Both the position numbers and the translations under genes were made by a program. Of a stretch of DNA of 64,000 nt, positions 52,164-59,952 are shown in pieces. The notes below the pieces were generated by a model that searched no databases, was not told the DNA's origin, and saw only the letters and a list, made by a program, of their open reading frames with translations. Numbering within the stretch: the first letter of the stretch is position 1; the number at the start of each line of letters is the position of its first letter. The DNA is from Bradyrhizobium cytisi (lineage in GTDB: Bacteria > Pseudomonadota > Alphaproteobacteria > Rhizobiales > Xanthobacteraceae), in the NCBI RefSeq assembly GCF_008123515.1, contig NZ_VSSR01000029.1, positions 62,001 to 126,000 of the forward strand. The letters run 5' to 3'.

Positions 52164-53156
52164 TCATGGCGTCATGATGATCTTGCCGAGCGCGGAGCCC
52201 TGCTCGAGCAAGGTGTGAGCTTCCCTGACCTGGTCGAGCTTCAGTGTCGCCGAGATGGCCGGCTTGATCGCGTTGCGGCTCAAGGCGTCGATCACGTTGC
52301 GCATCAGGGCGCGACGGCCCTCGCGATCATGGTCATAGATGTGGAAGGAGAAGCAGCGCACGGCCGGGCAAATGTCGAGATGATTGCGCATCGCCGCCAT
52401 CAGATTCTCTTCCGGCAGCCCGGCGAAGGCGTTGTACGACAGCAGCGTGCCCCATTTGCCGAGCGCGCCGAGATAGGAGGTAAACTCCGGTCCGCAAACG
52501 TGGTCGAGCACGAGGCCGACGCCCTCGCCTTTGCTCAGTTCGCGGGTCCGCGCCACGACATCCTCGCGGCGATAGAAGATGACGTGATCGGCACCGTTGC
52601 TTCGCGCGAATGCGGCCTTCTCCTCGGTGGAGACCGTGCCGATCACGGTCATTTGTGCGAGCTTGGCCAGCTGCACCAGCGCGGTGCCGACACCGCCGGC
52701 CGCGCCGATCACCAGCACACTTGCGGGCGCGCGCGGATGGCGGCACTCGTGCAGCAGTGCGTAAGCCACCTGATAATTCGACAGGCACACTGCGGCTTTC
52801 AGATCGACATTGTCGGGAAGTGCATGAACGGCATCGGCGGGGGCGACGACGTATTCGGCGTAGCAGCCGCCGCGCTGCGACAGGTCACGCGCGCTCAGCA
52901 GGATCTTCTGGCCGACCTGCAAGCCTTCAACGCTCGACCCGAGCGCGGAAATACGGCCAGCGACATCATTGCCGGGATTGGCCGGCAGCGGCGGCATCCA
53001 TTTGTAGACGCCGCGGCGGATCAGGACGTCGGGCTGCCCCACGCCGAATGCTTCGGCGCGGATCTGAACCTGTCCGGCACCGGGCGCTGGCACCGGCACT
53101 TCGACCAGCTCGAGGGCATCCGACCCGCCCGGCTGACGTACTAGAACCGCTCTCAT
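52164..53156 (-). CDS. Zinc-independent MDR (quinone oxidoreductase-like) protein
   Basis: The 330-residue NADPH-dependent oxidoreductase has the GroES-like N-terminus 'MRAVLVRQPGGSDALELVEV' and the nucleotide motif 'SVLVIGAAGGVGTALVQLAK' near residue 145. The catalytic zinc Cys and His residues of alcohol dehydrogenases are absent, as in zeta-crystallin-like members. It is the first gene of the minus-strand operon, sharing a 112-base spacer with the GntR regulator gene, which holds a probable operator. The VOC gene follows after 17 bases. Confidence 0.9.
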   Translation of the reverse strand: MRAVLVRQPGGSDALELVEVPVPAPGAGQVQIRAEAFGVGQPDVLIRRGVYKWMPPLPANPGNDVAGRISALGSSVEGLQVGQKILLSARDLSQRGGCYAEYVVAPADAVHALPDNVDLKAAVCLSNYQVAYALLHECRHPRAPASVLVIGAAGGVGTALVQLAKLAQMTVIGTVSTEEKAAFARSNGADHVIFYRREDVVARTRELSKGEGVGLVLDHVCGPEFTSYLGALGKWGTLLSYNAFAGLPEENLMAAMRNHLDICPAVRCFSFHIYDHDREGRRALMRNVIDALSRNAIKPAISATLKLDQVREAHTLLEQGSALGKIIMTP

Positions 53157-53182
53157 GAGCTCATCCCCTCTCCTCGGACCAT

Positions 53183-53212
53183 ATTTTCGAAAATACTAGC
53201 TATTACGAAAAT
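53183..53212. promoter_or_regulatory. Probable GntR operator, divergent promoter region
   Basis: A perfect 12-bp palindrome ATTTTCGAAAAT (53183-53194) is followed by ACTA and a second half-site CGAAAAT ending at 53212. The same half-sites and an ATACTA core recur before the fumarylacetoacetase-family gene at 54010-54044. Confidence 0.62.
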
Positions 53213-53268
53213 TATTGCAAGATGCTCGTTGGCGCGGCATCTTGGGGCATCAATTGATCGGCAGAACC

Positions 53269-53970
53269 ATGCCTGAGACCGCCATTCGCTCCCGCAAGGA
53301 ATTCGGCAAGACGATTGCCGCCGATATTACTCATCGGCTGCGCGAGGAGATCGTGACCTGCGGTCTGCCCCCCGGCGAGCCGTTGCGGTTCGACGTGTTG
53401 CGCGAGCGCTTCGGCGCGAGCTTCACCACATTGCGGGAAGCGCTGACCGCCCTTACCGCCGAGGGACTTGTCGACGCCCAGGAGCAGCGCGGATTTCGCG
53501 TGGCGCCGGTCAGCCACCAGGATCTGGTGGAGGTCACCGATGCCAGGGTGCTGATCGAGGTGGAGTTGATCCGCCGCTCGATTGAGAAGGGCGATGACGA
53601 CTGGGAGATTGCCGTCATCTCAACCCTGCACAGGCTGAAGCGGATCGAGCAACGCGATCCCGAGCATCCGCTGCGCGATCCCGAATGGAAGATCGCCCAT
53701 CGCCAGTTCCATCAGGCGCTGGTCTCCGCCTGCGGCTCGGCGACGCTGCTCTCGATTAGAGCCGAGCTGTTCGATCGCGCCGAGCGCTACCGGCATCTGT
53801 CGGCCAATTTCCGGCCGCGCCCGCGCGACAAGGCTGGCGAGCACCAGGCGATCATGCAGGCCGCCATCTCCCGCAACGCTGATCAGGCCGTGCAACTGAT
53901 CGAGACACATATCCGCACTACCGCCGACAATGTCGCGAAATACGCCGGGCACCTGCTGGACGCCGAATAG
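53269..53970 (+). CDS. GntR family transcriptional regulator (FCD type)
   Basis: This 233-residue regulator has a winged helix at about residues 10-75 ('FGKTIAADITHRLREEIVTC', 'GASFTTLREALTALTAEGLV') and an all-helical FCD effector domain with the metal-type His residues in 'HRQFHQALVSACGS' near 145 and 'AGEHQAIMQAAISRNADQAV' near 190. The ATG at 53269 was chosen; the frame is open to 53215. It sits between two operons that share an AT-rich inverted repeat, so it most likely represses its own gene, the divergent MDR-VOC operon and the downstream FAH operon until an organic acid binds. Confidence 0.92.
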   Translation: MPETAIRSRKEFGKTIAADITHRLREEIVTCGLPPGEPLRFDVLRERFGASFTTLREALTALTAEGLVDAQEQRGFRVAPVSHQDLVEVTDARVLIEVELIRRSIEKGDDDWEIAVISTLHRLKRIEQRDPEHPLRDPEWKIAHRQFHQALVSACGSATLLSIRAELFDRAERYRHLSANFRPRPRDKAGEHQAIMQAAISRNADQAVQLIETHIRTTADNVAKYAGHLLDAE

Positions 53971-54009
53971 ACGGCGCTTTTTCAGGTCCCGCGGGCTTGC
54001 GCTCCGGAC

Positions 54010-54044
54010 AATTTTCGAAAAAATACTATAAATCATCGAAAATT
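54010..54044. promoter_or_regulatory. Second copy of the GntR operator, upstream of FAH gene
   Basis: AATTTTCGA (54010-54018) and TCGAAAATT (54036-54044) are perfect inverted arms flanking an AT-rich core with AATACTA. The similarity to 53183-53212 is conspicuous in this GC-rich region. It lies 20 bases before the FAH-family start codon. Confidence 0.62.
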
Positions 54045-54064
54045 CTCACTGGTGGATCACAATC

Positions 54065-54928
54065 ATGAAGCTGCTGTCGTTCCTGGACGGAAATCGGGAA
54101 AGCTGGGGAGCCATTGTCGAAAACGGTGTCGTGGATCTCGGCCGCGCCCTGCCCCAGTATCCGATCCTCGCAGACTTCGTCGGCAGCGACGACTACGCGC
54201 GCCGCGAGGCCATCGTCGCCGGGCACAAGCCCACGATGGCGCTCAGCGACGTCGAATATCTCCCCGTGATCCCGCGCCCGGAGAAGATCGTCTGCGCCGT
54301 GCGCAACTATCTCGACCACCACAATGAAGCGGTCGCCTTCGGCATGAAGCGCGAGATCACCGAATTCCCGCCCATCTTCCTGCGAGTCTGGCGTTCCCAG
54401 GTCGGCCACAACGCCCCCGTGATCCGACCGAAGGTCTCGGACAATTTCGACTGGGAGGGCGAACTCGCCGTCGTCATCGGCAAGGGCGGCCGTCACATCA
54501 GCCAGGCCGACGCCTGGGATCACGTGGCGGGCTACTCGATCTACAATGACGTCAGCGTCCGCGACTGGCAACGCCATGCCCAGCAGATCGCCTCCGGCAA
54601 GAACTTCGTCGGCACCGGCCCGTTCGGACCCTGGCTGGTCACGCCGGACGAGATCGGCGATCCCACCAAATTGAAGCTCGAAACACGCGTCAACGGCGCG
54701 GTGGTGCAATCCTCCGACACCTCGATGCTGATCTTCTCGATCCCGCGGCTGATCGAATACTGCTCGACCATTTTCGACCTCGTCCCCGGCGACGTCATCG
54801 CTACCGGCACGCCGGCCGGCGTCGGCTTCACCCGCAAGCCGCCGATCTTCCTCAAGCCCGGCGACGTGGTCGAGGTCGAGATCGAGAACATCGGCGTGCT
54901 GCGCAATCCGGTCGTGGATGAGGCATAG
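54065..54928 (+). CDS. Fumarylacetoacetate hydrolase family protein
   Basis: The 287-residue enzyme has FAH-type metal-site segments 'FDWEGELAVVIGKGGRHI' near residue 140, 'GYSIYNDVSVRDWQRHA' near 160 and 'LVPGDVIATGTPAGVGFTRK' near 240. This family hydrolyses or decarboxylates C-C bonds next to keto groups, for example in catechol meta-cleavage and homoprotocatechuate pathways. The ATG follows GGTGGA. It is coupled to the AA_synth gene six bases downstream and preceded by the GntR operator, fitting a ring-cleavage pathway with the VOC enzyme. Confidence 0.92.
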   Translation: MKLLSFLDGNRESWGAIVENGVVDLGRALPQYPILADFVGSDDYARREAIVAGHKPTMALSDVEYLPVIPRPEKIVCAVRNYLDHHNEAVAFGMKREITEFPPIFLRVWRSQVGHNAPVIRPKVSDNFDWEGELAVVIGKGGRHISQADAWDHVAGYSIYNDVSVRDWQRHAQQIASGKNFVGTGPFGPWLVTPDEIGDPTKLKLETRVNGAVVQSSDTSMLIFSIPRLIEYCSTIFDLVPGDVIATGTPAGVGFTRKPPIFLKPGDVVEVEIENIGVLRNPVVDEA

Positions 54929-54934
54929 GCTCGC

Positions 54935-55516
54935 ATGTCCTCCTATGACATTCGCAAGACCGCGCTCAGCGTCGAGACGGTCTGGCACGAACGCGGCCCC
55001 CGGCTGGAAAAGCCGCTCCTGATCGGGACGGCCGTTGCGGTCGTCGCCAATCCCTTCGCGGGACGCTACGAGCCAAACCTGATGCCGTTTCAAGCTGCCC
55101 TGCGTGAGCTCGGGCGCGAGCTCGCAACGCGCCTGATCGCGCAGCTCGGGGGCGCTGCGCATATCGAAGCCTATGGCAAGGGCATCATCGTCGGCGAGGA
55201 CGGCGAGCTCGAGCACGGCGCCGTCTGGCATGAAGCCGGCGGCCAGGGTATGCGCGAAGTGCTCGCTCAGCCCAAGGCGATCGTCCCGGCGGCGAAGACC
55301 ATCGGCGGTCCCGGCACGCGCCTGATGGTCCCGCTCGGACATATCCATGCGTGCTATGTGCGCAGTCATTTCGGCACCGCGGAGATGACGCTCTGGGACG
55401 CGCCCAGACGTGACGAGATCGCCTTCGGCCTGGTGATGGCGACCGGCGGCAGACCGCATGCGCGGATCGGCGGGCTCGCCGTATCGGACATCTCTGTGCA
55501 CGATGGGCAGCGCTAG
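54935..55516 (+). CDS. Amino acid synthesis (AA_synth, DUF1185) family protein
   Basis: The 193-residue protein matches the AA_synth family by its start 'RKTALSVETVWHERGPRLEK', middle 'EAYGKGIIVGEDGELEHGAV' and 'GTRLMVPLGHIHACYVRSHF' near residue 125. The biochemical role of the family is poorly known. Its tight link with the FAH-family gene (6-base gap, shared operator) suggests a step in the same keto-acid pathway rather than amino-acid synthesis. Confidence 0.85.
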   Translation: MSSYDIRKTALSVETVWHERGPRLEKPLLIGTAVAVVANPFAGRYEPNLMPFQAALRELGRELATRLIAQLGGAAHIEAYGKGIIVGEDGELEHGAVWHEAGGQGMREVLAQPKAIVPAAKTIGGPGTRLMVPLGHIHACYVRSHFGTAEMTLWDAPRRDEIAFGLVMATGGRPHARIGGLAVSDISVHDGQR

Positions 55517-55742
55517 GCAAACGAAAGAGACATTGACCGCAGCAGCAACCCGGCGCGCTTCCGTCGGCTTTGCTCAACGTCATCGACGGTCCTGGATCCC
55601 GTTTCATCGGATTTGGACGCAGGTATTCATGCTTTCCTCCTCATACTGTCGAGCTGCTGAACAGTTCTGGGGCGAGCGCGGACGACCTCCAGCTGGACAG
55701 TCGAACTCCCCTTGAATTATGCTCCCAAAGGGGAGGACGGCG

Positions 55743-56513
55743 ATGAACATAAGCACAAAGAAGCAGCGTGTTCTGTCCCGCGTTATCGGGCTGCTTTCCG
55801 CGCAGCATGCAAGCAATCAGGAACTCAGAACCATCATTGGACCGTTGTTGCTCGACCTGCTCGATGCCGATTTCTATGCGTCCTACACCTGGAACTCACG
55901 CAAACAAGCGTTCGAGCTCGGGGTCTCCGTCAATCTGGACGACGCCTGCGTCCCGAATTACGAGCGCTATTTCCAGCACCGGCACAAGGCGGGACTGTCC
56001 CGCTGGTTACGCCAAGGCGTCAATCCCGTCAGCGCGCTGATTTCGCACCGCGACTTGATGCGAACGGAGATCTACAACGAGTTCTTGCGTCCCTTTGGAC
56101 ACTACTACGGCATCAACCTGTTTGCGTTCGATGGGCGTGAAAGCATCGGCGACGTCAGAATCTGGCGGAGAAACGGACGGCCCGATTTCGACGACAACGA
56201 AATCGAGCTGCTTAAGCTGATTGAGCCCGGATTTACGCAGGCGCTGAAGCGCACTGCGCTCTCATGCGCACCCAGGCTGCTGCCAGGCCTGCAGGCCAAA
56301 TTGTCGCCGCGCGAGGCGGCCGTTGCCGGCCTGGCCGCGAAAGGCCTCGCCGACAAGGAAATCGCCCGACGCCTCGCCGTGACCTTTGCAACGGTCAGGG
56401 CTCATCTCGACAGCGCATTCGCCAAGCTCGGGGTTCGAAACCGCACCCAGCTTGCTTCTCTCCTGCACGCTGCCGACGTGACGCAAGGCACGCAGAGCCG
56501 CACCAAGCACTGA
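55743..56513 (+). CDS. LuxR family transcriptional regulator
   Basis: The 256-residue protein has an N-terminal domain of about 185 residues without recognised motif and a C-terminal LuxR/FixJ helix-turn-helix: 'LSPREAAVAGLAAKGLADKE' then 'TVRAHLDSAFAKLGVRNRTQ' near residue 215. There is no phosphoacceptor receiver domain and no clear autoinducer-domain signature; a GAF-like fold is possible from the 'YASYTWNSRKQAFELGVSV' segment. A strong GGGGAGG site precedes the ATG. It lies 140 bases upstream of the ABC operon and probably controls it. Confidence 0.88.
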   Translation: MNISTKKQRVLSRVIGLLSAQHASNQELRTIIGPLLLDLLDADFYASYTWNSRKQAFELGVSVNLDDACVPNYERYFQHRHKAGLSRWLRQGVNPVSALISHRDLMRTEIYNEFLRPFGHYYGINLFAFDGRESIGDVRIWRRNGRPDFDDNEIELLKLIEPGFTQALKRTALSCAPRLLPGLQAKLSPREAAVAGLAAKGLADKEIARRLAVTFATVRAHLDSAFAKLGVRNRTQLASLLHAADVTQGTQSRTKH

Positions 56514-56653
56514 ACGGATCGGACGCTCCGGCGCTTTGCAGCTCGCAGCCTGTTGACCTCCCTCAAGCCTGCACCTCCCCAATCTTGGGGAGATGGTCTC
56601 ACTCGCGCGCGCTGTTATCCTCACCGAGCCATTTCGGATAAGCAGACGCCATC

Positions 56654-57598
56654 ATGCGAAACGCCCTCTCAACTCTTCTCAGGACCGCGCTGGCGGCTCT
56701 CATCGTTCAGCTTGCGCTGATCAGCTTCGCCACAGCTCAAACCAAGATCACCATCGGGGTGCCGCCGGTACCCGAATTCGTGCTGCCGATGATCGCGGTC
56801 GAGCAGGGCTATTTCCGGGATCACGGCATCGACGCGACGATCAAGATCATTCCCGGCGGTCAGTCGATGCCCGCGGCTCTGCAGTCCGACTCGCTTCAGA
56901 TCGCCGCGCTGAGTACGGCGTCCCTGATCCAGGTAACAGACAGCGGTCTCGATCTCGTCATTGTTTCGGGAGGCGCCATCGCGTCGGTCAACGACACCAA
57001 CTACGGGATCGTCGCCGGTGCGAACTCGGGCATCGTGAAATCGGAAGACTTCGTCGGCAAGAAGATCGGAACGCCGGGTCTGGGCAGCTTCTTCCACATC
57101 ATGGCACGCGAATGGTTTCGGCGGAGCGGCGTCGACTGGCAGAGGATCACCTTCGTCGAAAGCACCTTTCCGCAGCTCGCCGATCTCTTGAAGGCCCGTA
57201 CGGTGGACGCCGTACTCTCGACAAACCCCTTTCTACAGCGAGCTGCCGCGCCGGGGATCGGCGGGAAGATCTTCTACATTGCCGCCAACCTCCCCGACCG
57301 CCTGCCCCCCTTCGTCTATGCCAGCAGCAGAGCCTGGGCTGACGCCCATCGCGAGGCAGCCGCCGGATTCAAGCTCGCCCTGGACAAGGCGATTGCCTTT
57401 GAGCAGAGCGACTTGCCGGCGACGCTCGAAATCTTCGGCAAATACGTGAAGATGCCGCCCGAGGTGCTGAAGACGCTGACAATAAACAAGCTGGACACAG
57501 ATGTGACGCCGCAGCAGGTCCAGCTCTGGGTCGACATGATGGACAAGCAGGACATGCTGCGGAACTTCAAGTCACCCGAAAAGCTCTTCCCGAAATGA
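56654..57598 (+). CDS. NitT/TauT-type ABC transporter substrate-binding protein
   Basis: This 314-residue protein has a signal peptide (ending 'SFATAQ') and an NMT1-like fold: 'KITIGVPPVPEFVLPMIAVE' near residue 33, 'GGQSMPAALQSDSLQIAALS' near 75 and 'KSEDFVGKKIGTPGLGSFFH' near 130. It is the first gene of a five-gene operon with overlapping junctions. The ligand may be a sulfonate, pyrimidine or aromatic acid; the SDR-MoaF protein at the end does not settle this. Confidence 0.9.
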   Translation: MRNALSTLLRTALAALIVQLALISFATAQTKITIGVPPVPEFVLPMIAVEQGYFRDHGIDATIKIIPGGQSMPAALQSDSLQIAALSTASLIQVTDSGLDLVIVSGGAIASVNDTNYGIVAGANSGIVKSEDFVGKKIGTPGLGSFFHIMAREWFRRSGVDWQRITFVESTFPQLADLLKARTVDAVLSTNPFLQRAAAPGIGGKIFYIAANLPDRLPPFVYASSRAWADAHREAAAGFKLALDKAIAFEQSDLPATLEIFGKYVKMPPEVLKTLTINKLDTDVTPQQVQLWVDMMDKQDMLRNFKSPEKLFPK

Positions 57599-58398
57599 AC
57601 AAAACCAGCTCCCGACTCGCGCCCGCCGCCGAGGCTTGCGCGCAGCCTGCCATTGCGTTCGACGGCGTCCGGCTCGATTTCGGCGGCAAGTGCGTCGTGG
57701 ACGGCCTTTCATTCACGGTCGCTCCCGGTGAGTTCGCGTGCGTCGTCGGCCCTTCCGGCTGTGGCAAGACGACCTTGCTGCGGCTCGTGACGGGTTTGCT
57801 GTCGCCGACCCGGGGCGAAGTGCGTCGCCTCGGGGTAACCGTCGACGGCCCGTCGCGTGACGTAGCGATCGTGTTTCAGGATTATGGGCGGGCTTTACTG
57901 CCTTGGCGAACCGCAGCAGGCAACATTGCCCTCGCGCTGGAAGCAATGGGCGTGCCGCGCCTGGCGCGCGCCGAGCGCGTTGCCGCCCTGCTCGACAAGG
58001 TCGGTCTCGCGGGACATGGCGACAAGTATCCGGCGCAACTGTCCGGCGGCATGCAGCAACGTGTGCAGATCGCCCGCTGCCTGGCCCAGGGGCCGCGCGT
58101 TCTTCTCATGGACGAGCCGTTCGGTGCACTCGATGCACTCACCCGTCAGGCTCTACAGGACGAGATCGCGAGGCTTGTGAGGGACAGCGGAGCAACTGTC
58201 CTCTTCGTCACCCATGATCTCGATGAAGCCATCTATCTTGGCGATCGGGTGTTCGCACTGCAAGCCAATCCCGGCCGATTGGCGGAAGTGATCGATGTCG
58301 GATTGCCGCGGCCCCGCGACCAACTCCGGACCCGCGAGCATCCGGAATTCCTTCGGCTTCGCCACGTGCTGTTCGACCATGTCCAGAAGACACATTGA
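57595..58398 (+). CDS. NitT/TauT-type ABC transporter ATP-binding protein
   Basis: This 267-residue ATPase has Walker A 'GPSGCGKTTLLRLVTG' near residue 50, signature 'LSGGMQQRVQIARCL' near 148, Walker B 'VLLMDEPFGALDAL' near 168 and switch His in 'FVTHDLDEA' near 203. It starts four bases inside the binding-protein gene and ends 20 bases inside the first permease gene, so translation is coupled. Confidence 0.93.
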   Translation: MNKTSSRLAPAAEACAQPAIAFDGVRLDFGGKCVVDGLSFTVAPGEFACVVGPSGCGKTTLLRLVTGLLSPTRGEVRRLGVTVDGPSRDVAIVFQDYGRALLPWRTAAGNIALALEAMGVPRLARAERVAALLDKVGLAGHGDKYPAQLSGGMQQRVQIARCLAQGPRVLLMDEPFGALDALTRQALQDEIARLVRDSGATVLFVTHDLDEAIYLGDRVFALQANPGRLAEVIDVGLPRPRDQLRTREHPEFLRLRHVLFDHVQKTH

Positions 58399-59161
58399 TA
58401 TCGTGCTGCGCGCCTTGCCAGCGTGGCTGGTCCCGCTCGCATTTCTCGGCATCATCGAACTCGCAATGCGCGCCTCAAGCATCGAGAGCGATGGGCTCGC
58501 ACTACCGAGCCAGACCGCGGCCGCCCTGCTCGGCCTGATCACCGATGGCGAGATCTTCCTGCGAACGGCGGAGACGATCGGCGCAATCGCGGTCGGTGTT
58601 CCCATCGGGGGCACGCTCGGCTTGCTGCTTGGCGTGTGGCTGGGCCTTTCCCCCACAGCCGCACGCCTCGCCTCGCTGTCGATCGAATTGTTTCGTCCGA
58701 TCCCACCGGTTGCAGTCATTCCCTTGATGATGCTGATCTACGGTCTCGGCATCAGAATGGAAGCCGCGATCATCGCCTTTGCATGCTTCTGGCCGATGCT
58801 GCTGCTGACTCGCGACGCCGTGCTCGGCGTCGAGCCGCGATTGATCGAAGTCGCCCGCATACTCGGCCTGCCGCGCCGCAAGCAGATCACAAAGATCGCG
58901 CTGCCAGCAGCGGTTCCGCGAATCTTCACGGCGCTGCGATTGACCCTCGGCATCGCTCTGATCGTCGCAGTCACGACCGAAATTGCGGCCAACCCGATCG
59001 GCATCGGCTACGCAATCATCTCCGCCGGGCTCAGTCTCCGTCCCGAGGTCATGTATGCCTTCCTGGTCTGGCTCGCAATCCTCGGATGGCTGCTCAATGA
59101 GAGCCTGATTGCCATGCACCGGCGCCTGTTCGGCGCGGCGTACGGGGACGCGGCGACATGA
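58379..59161 (+). CDS. NitT/TauT-type ABC transporter permease 1
   Basis: The 260-residue permease has about six spans and an EAA loop 'EVARILGLPRRKQITKIALP' near residue 160. The ATG at 58379 lies inside the ATPase gene; the open frame to 58295 is out of character. It pairs with a second, different permease, so the transporter uses a heterodimeric channel, less common than the single permease of SsuABC. Confidence 0.9.
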   Translation: MSRRHIDIVLRALPAWLVPLAFLGIIELAMRASSIESDGLALPSQTAAALLGLITDGEIFLRTAETIGAIAVGVPIGGTLGLLLGVWLGLSPTAARLASLSIELFRPIPPVAVIPLMMLIYGLGIRMEAAIIAFACFWPMLLLTRDAVLGVEPRLIEVARILGLPRRKQITKIALPAAVPRIFTALRLTLGIALIVAVTTEIAANPIGIGYAIISAGLSLRPEVMYAFLVWLAILGWLLNESLIAMHRRLFGAAYGDAAT

Positions 59162-59919
59162 GCAACTGGTCCCTGCGGGCAGGCTCCGTCCTCGTCACCT
59201 TGTCGATCCTTCTGCTCTGGCAGTTGGTGACGACCACCGGGTTGGTTCAGCCGATTTTCCTGCCTTCGCCCTCCTCGACATTCGCCAACCTCTTGCGGGG
59301 CCTGACCCGTGGCGACCTGCTCGCGCTCACCATCTCGACCATGGAGCGCATGATCCATGGCTGGACGCTGGCATCGCTCGGCGGCATCCTGCTGGGTGCC
59401 CTGATCGGCCTGTCGCAGCGCGCGCGCTATTGGCTGACGCCAACGCTCGAGCTCCTGCGTCCACTGCCTGCATCGACGCTCCTACCCGTGGGCATTGCGC
59501 TGTTCGGACTACATCCGAACATGCTGCTGGGAATCATCGCCTTTGGCGCAATCTGGCCCGTGCTTCTGCCGACCATTCACGGCTTCAGCGCGATCGACCC
59601 ACGGCTGCGCGAAGTTGCGAAGAATCTCGGCATCGGCCCACTGGCATTTGCGCTGAAGTTCGGACTGCCGAACGCGCTGCCGGACGTGACCGCGGGGATG
59701 CGGCTGTCGCTGACCGCCTGCCTGATCATCACGGTGGTCGGTGAAATGATCACGGCGCAGCAGGGGCTCGGCTCCACCATCATCATGGCGGCGCGCTCGT
59801 TCCGCAGCACCGACCTCTATGGCGGGATCGTCCTGCTCGGAGCGGTGGGTGCAGCCAACAACGCGCTACTTGGACTTGTCGAACGCGCGCTCACGCCGTG
59901 GCGTAGGGCTCGAGCCTGA
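59158..59919 (+). CDS. NitT/TauT-type ABC transporter permease 2
   Basis: This 253-residue second permease has EAA loop 'EVAKNLGIGPLAFALKFGLP' near residue 160 and starts within the stop of permease 1 (ATGA). Both share the same six-span plan but differ in sequence, consistent with an old duplication. The SDR-MoaF gene follows after 33 bases. Confidence 0.9.
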   Translation: MSNWSLRAGSVLVTLSILLLWQLVTTTGLVQPIFLPSPSSTFANLLRGLTRGDLLALTISTMERMIHGWTLASLGGILLGALIGLSQRARYWLTPTLELLRPLPASTLLPVGIALFGLHPNMLLGIIAFGAIWPVLLPTIHGFSAIDPRLREVAKNLGIGPLAFALKFGLPNALPDVTAGMRLSLTACLIITVVGEMITAQQGLGSTIIMAARSFRSTDLYGGIVLLGAVGAANNALLGLVERALTPWRRARA

Positions 59920-59952
59920 TCTTTATGAATCTCTCTTGGAAGGACTTCGCCG

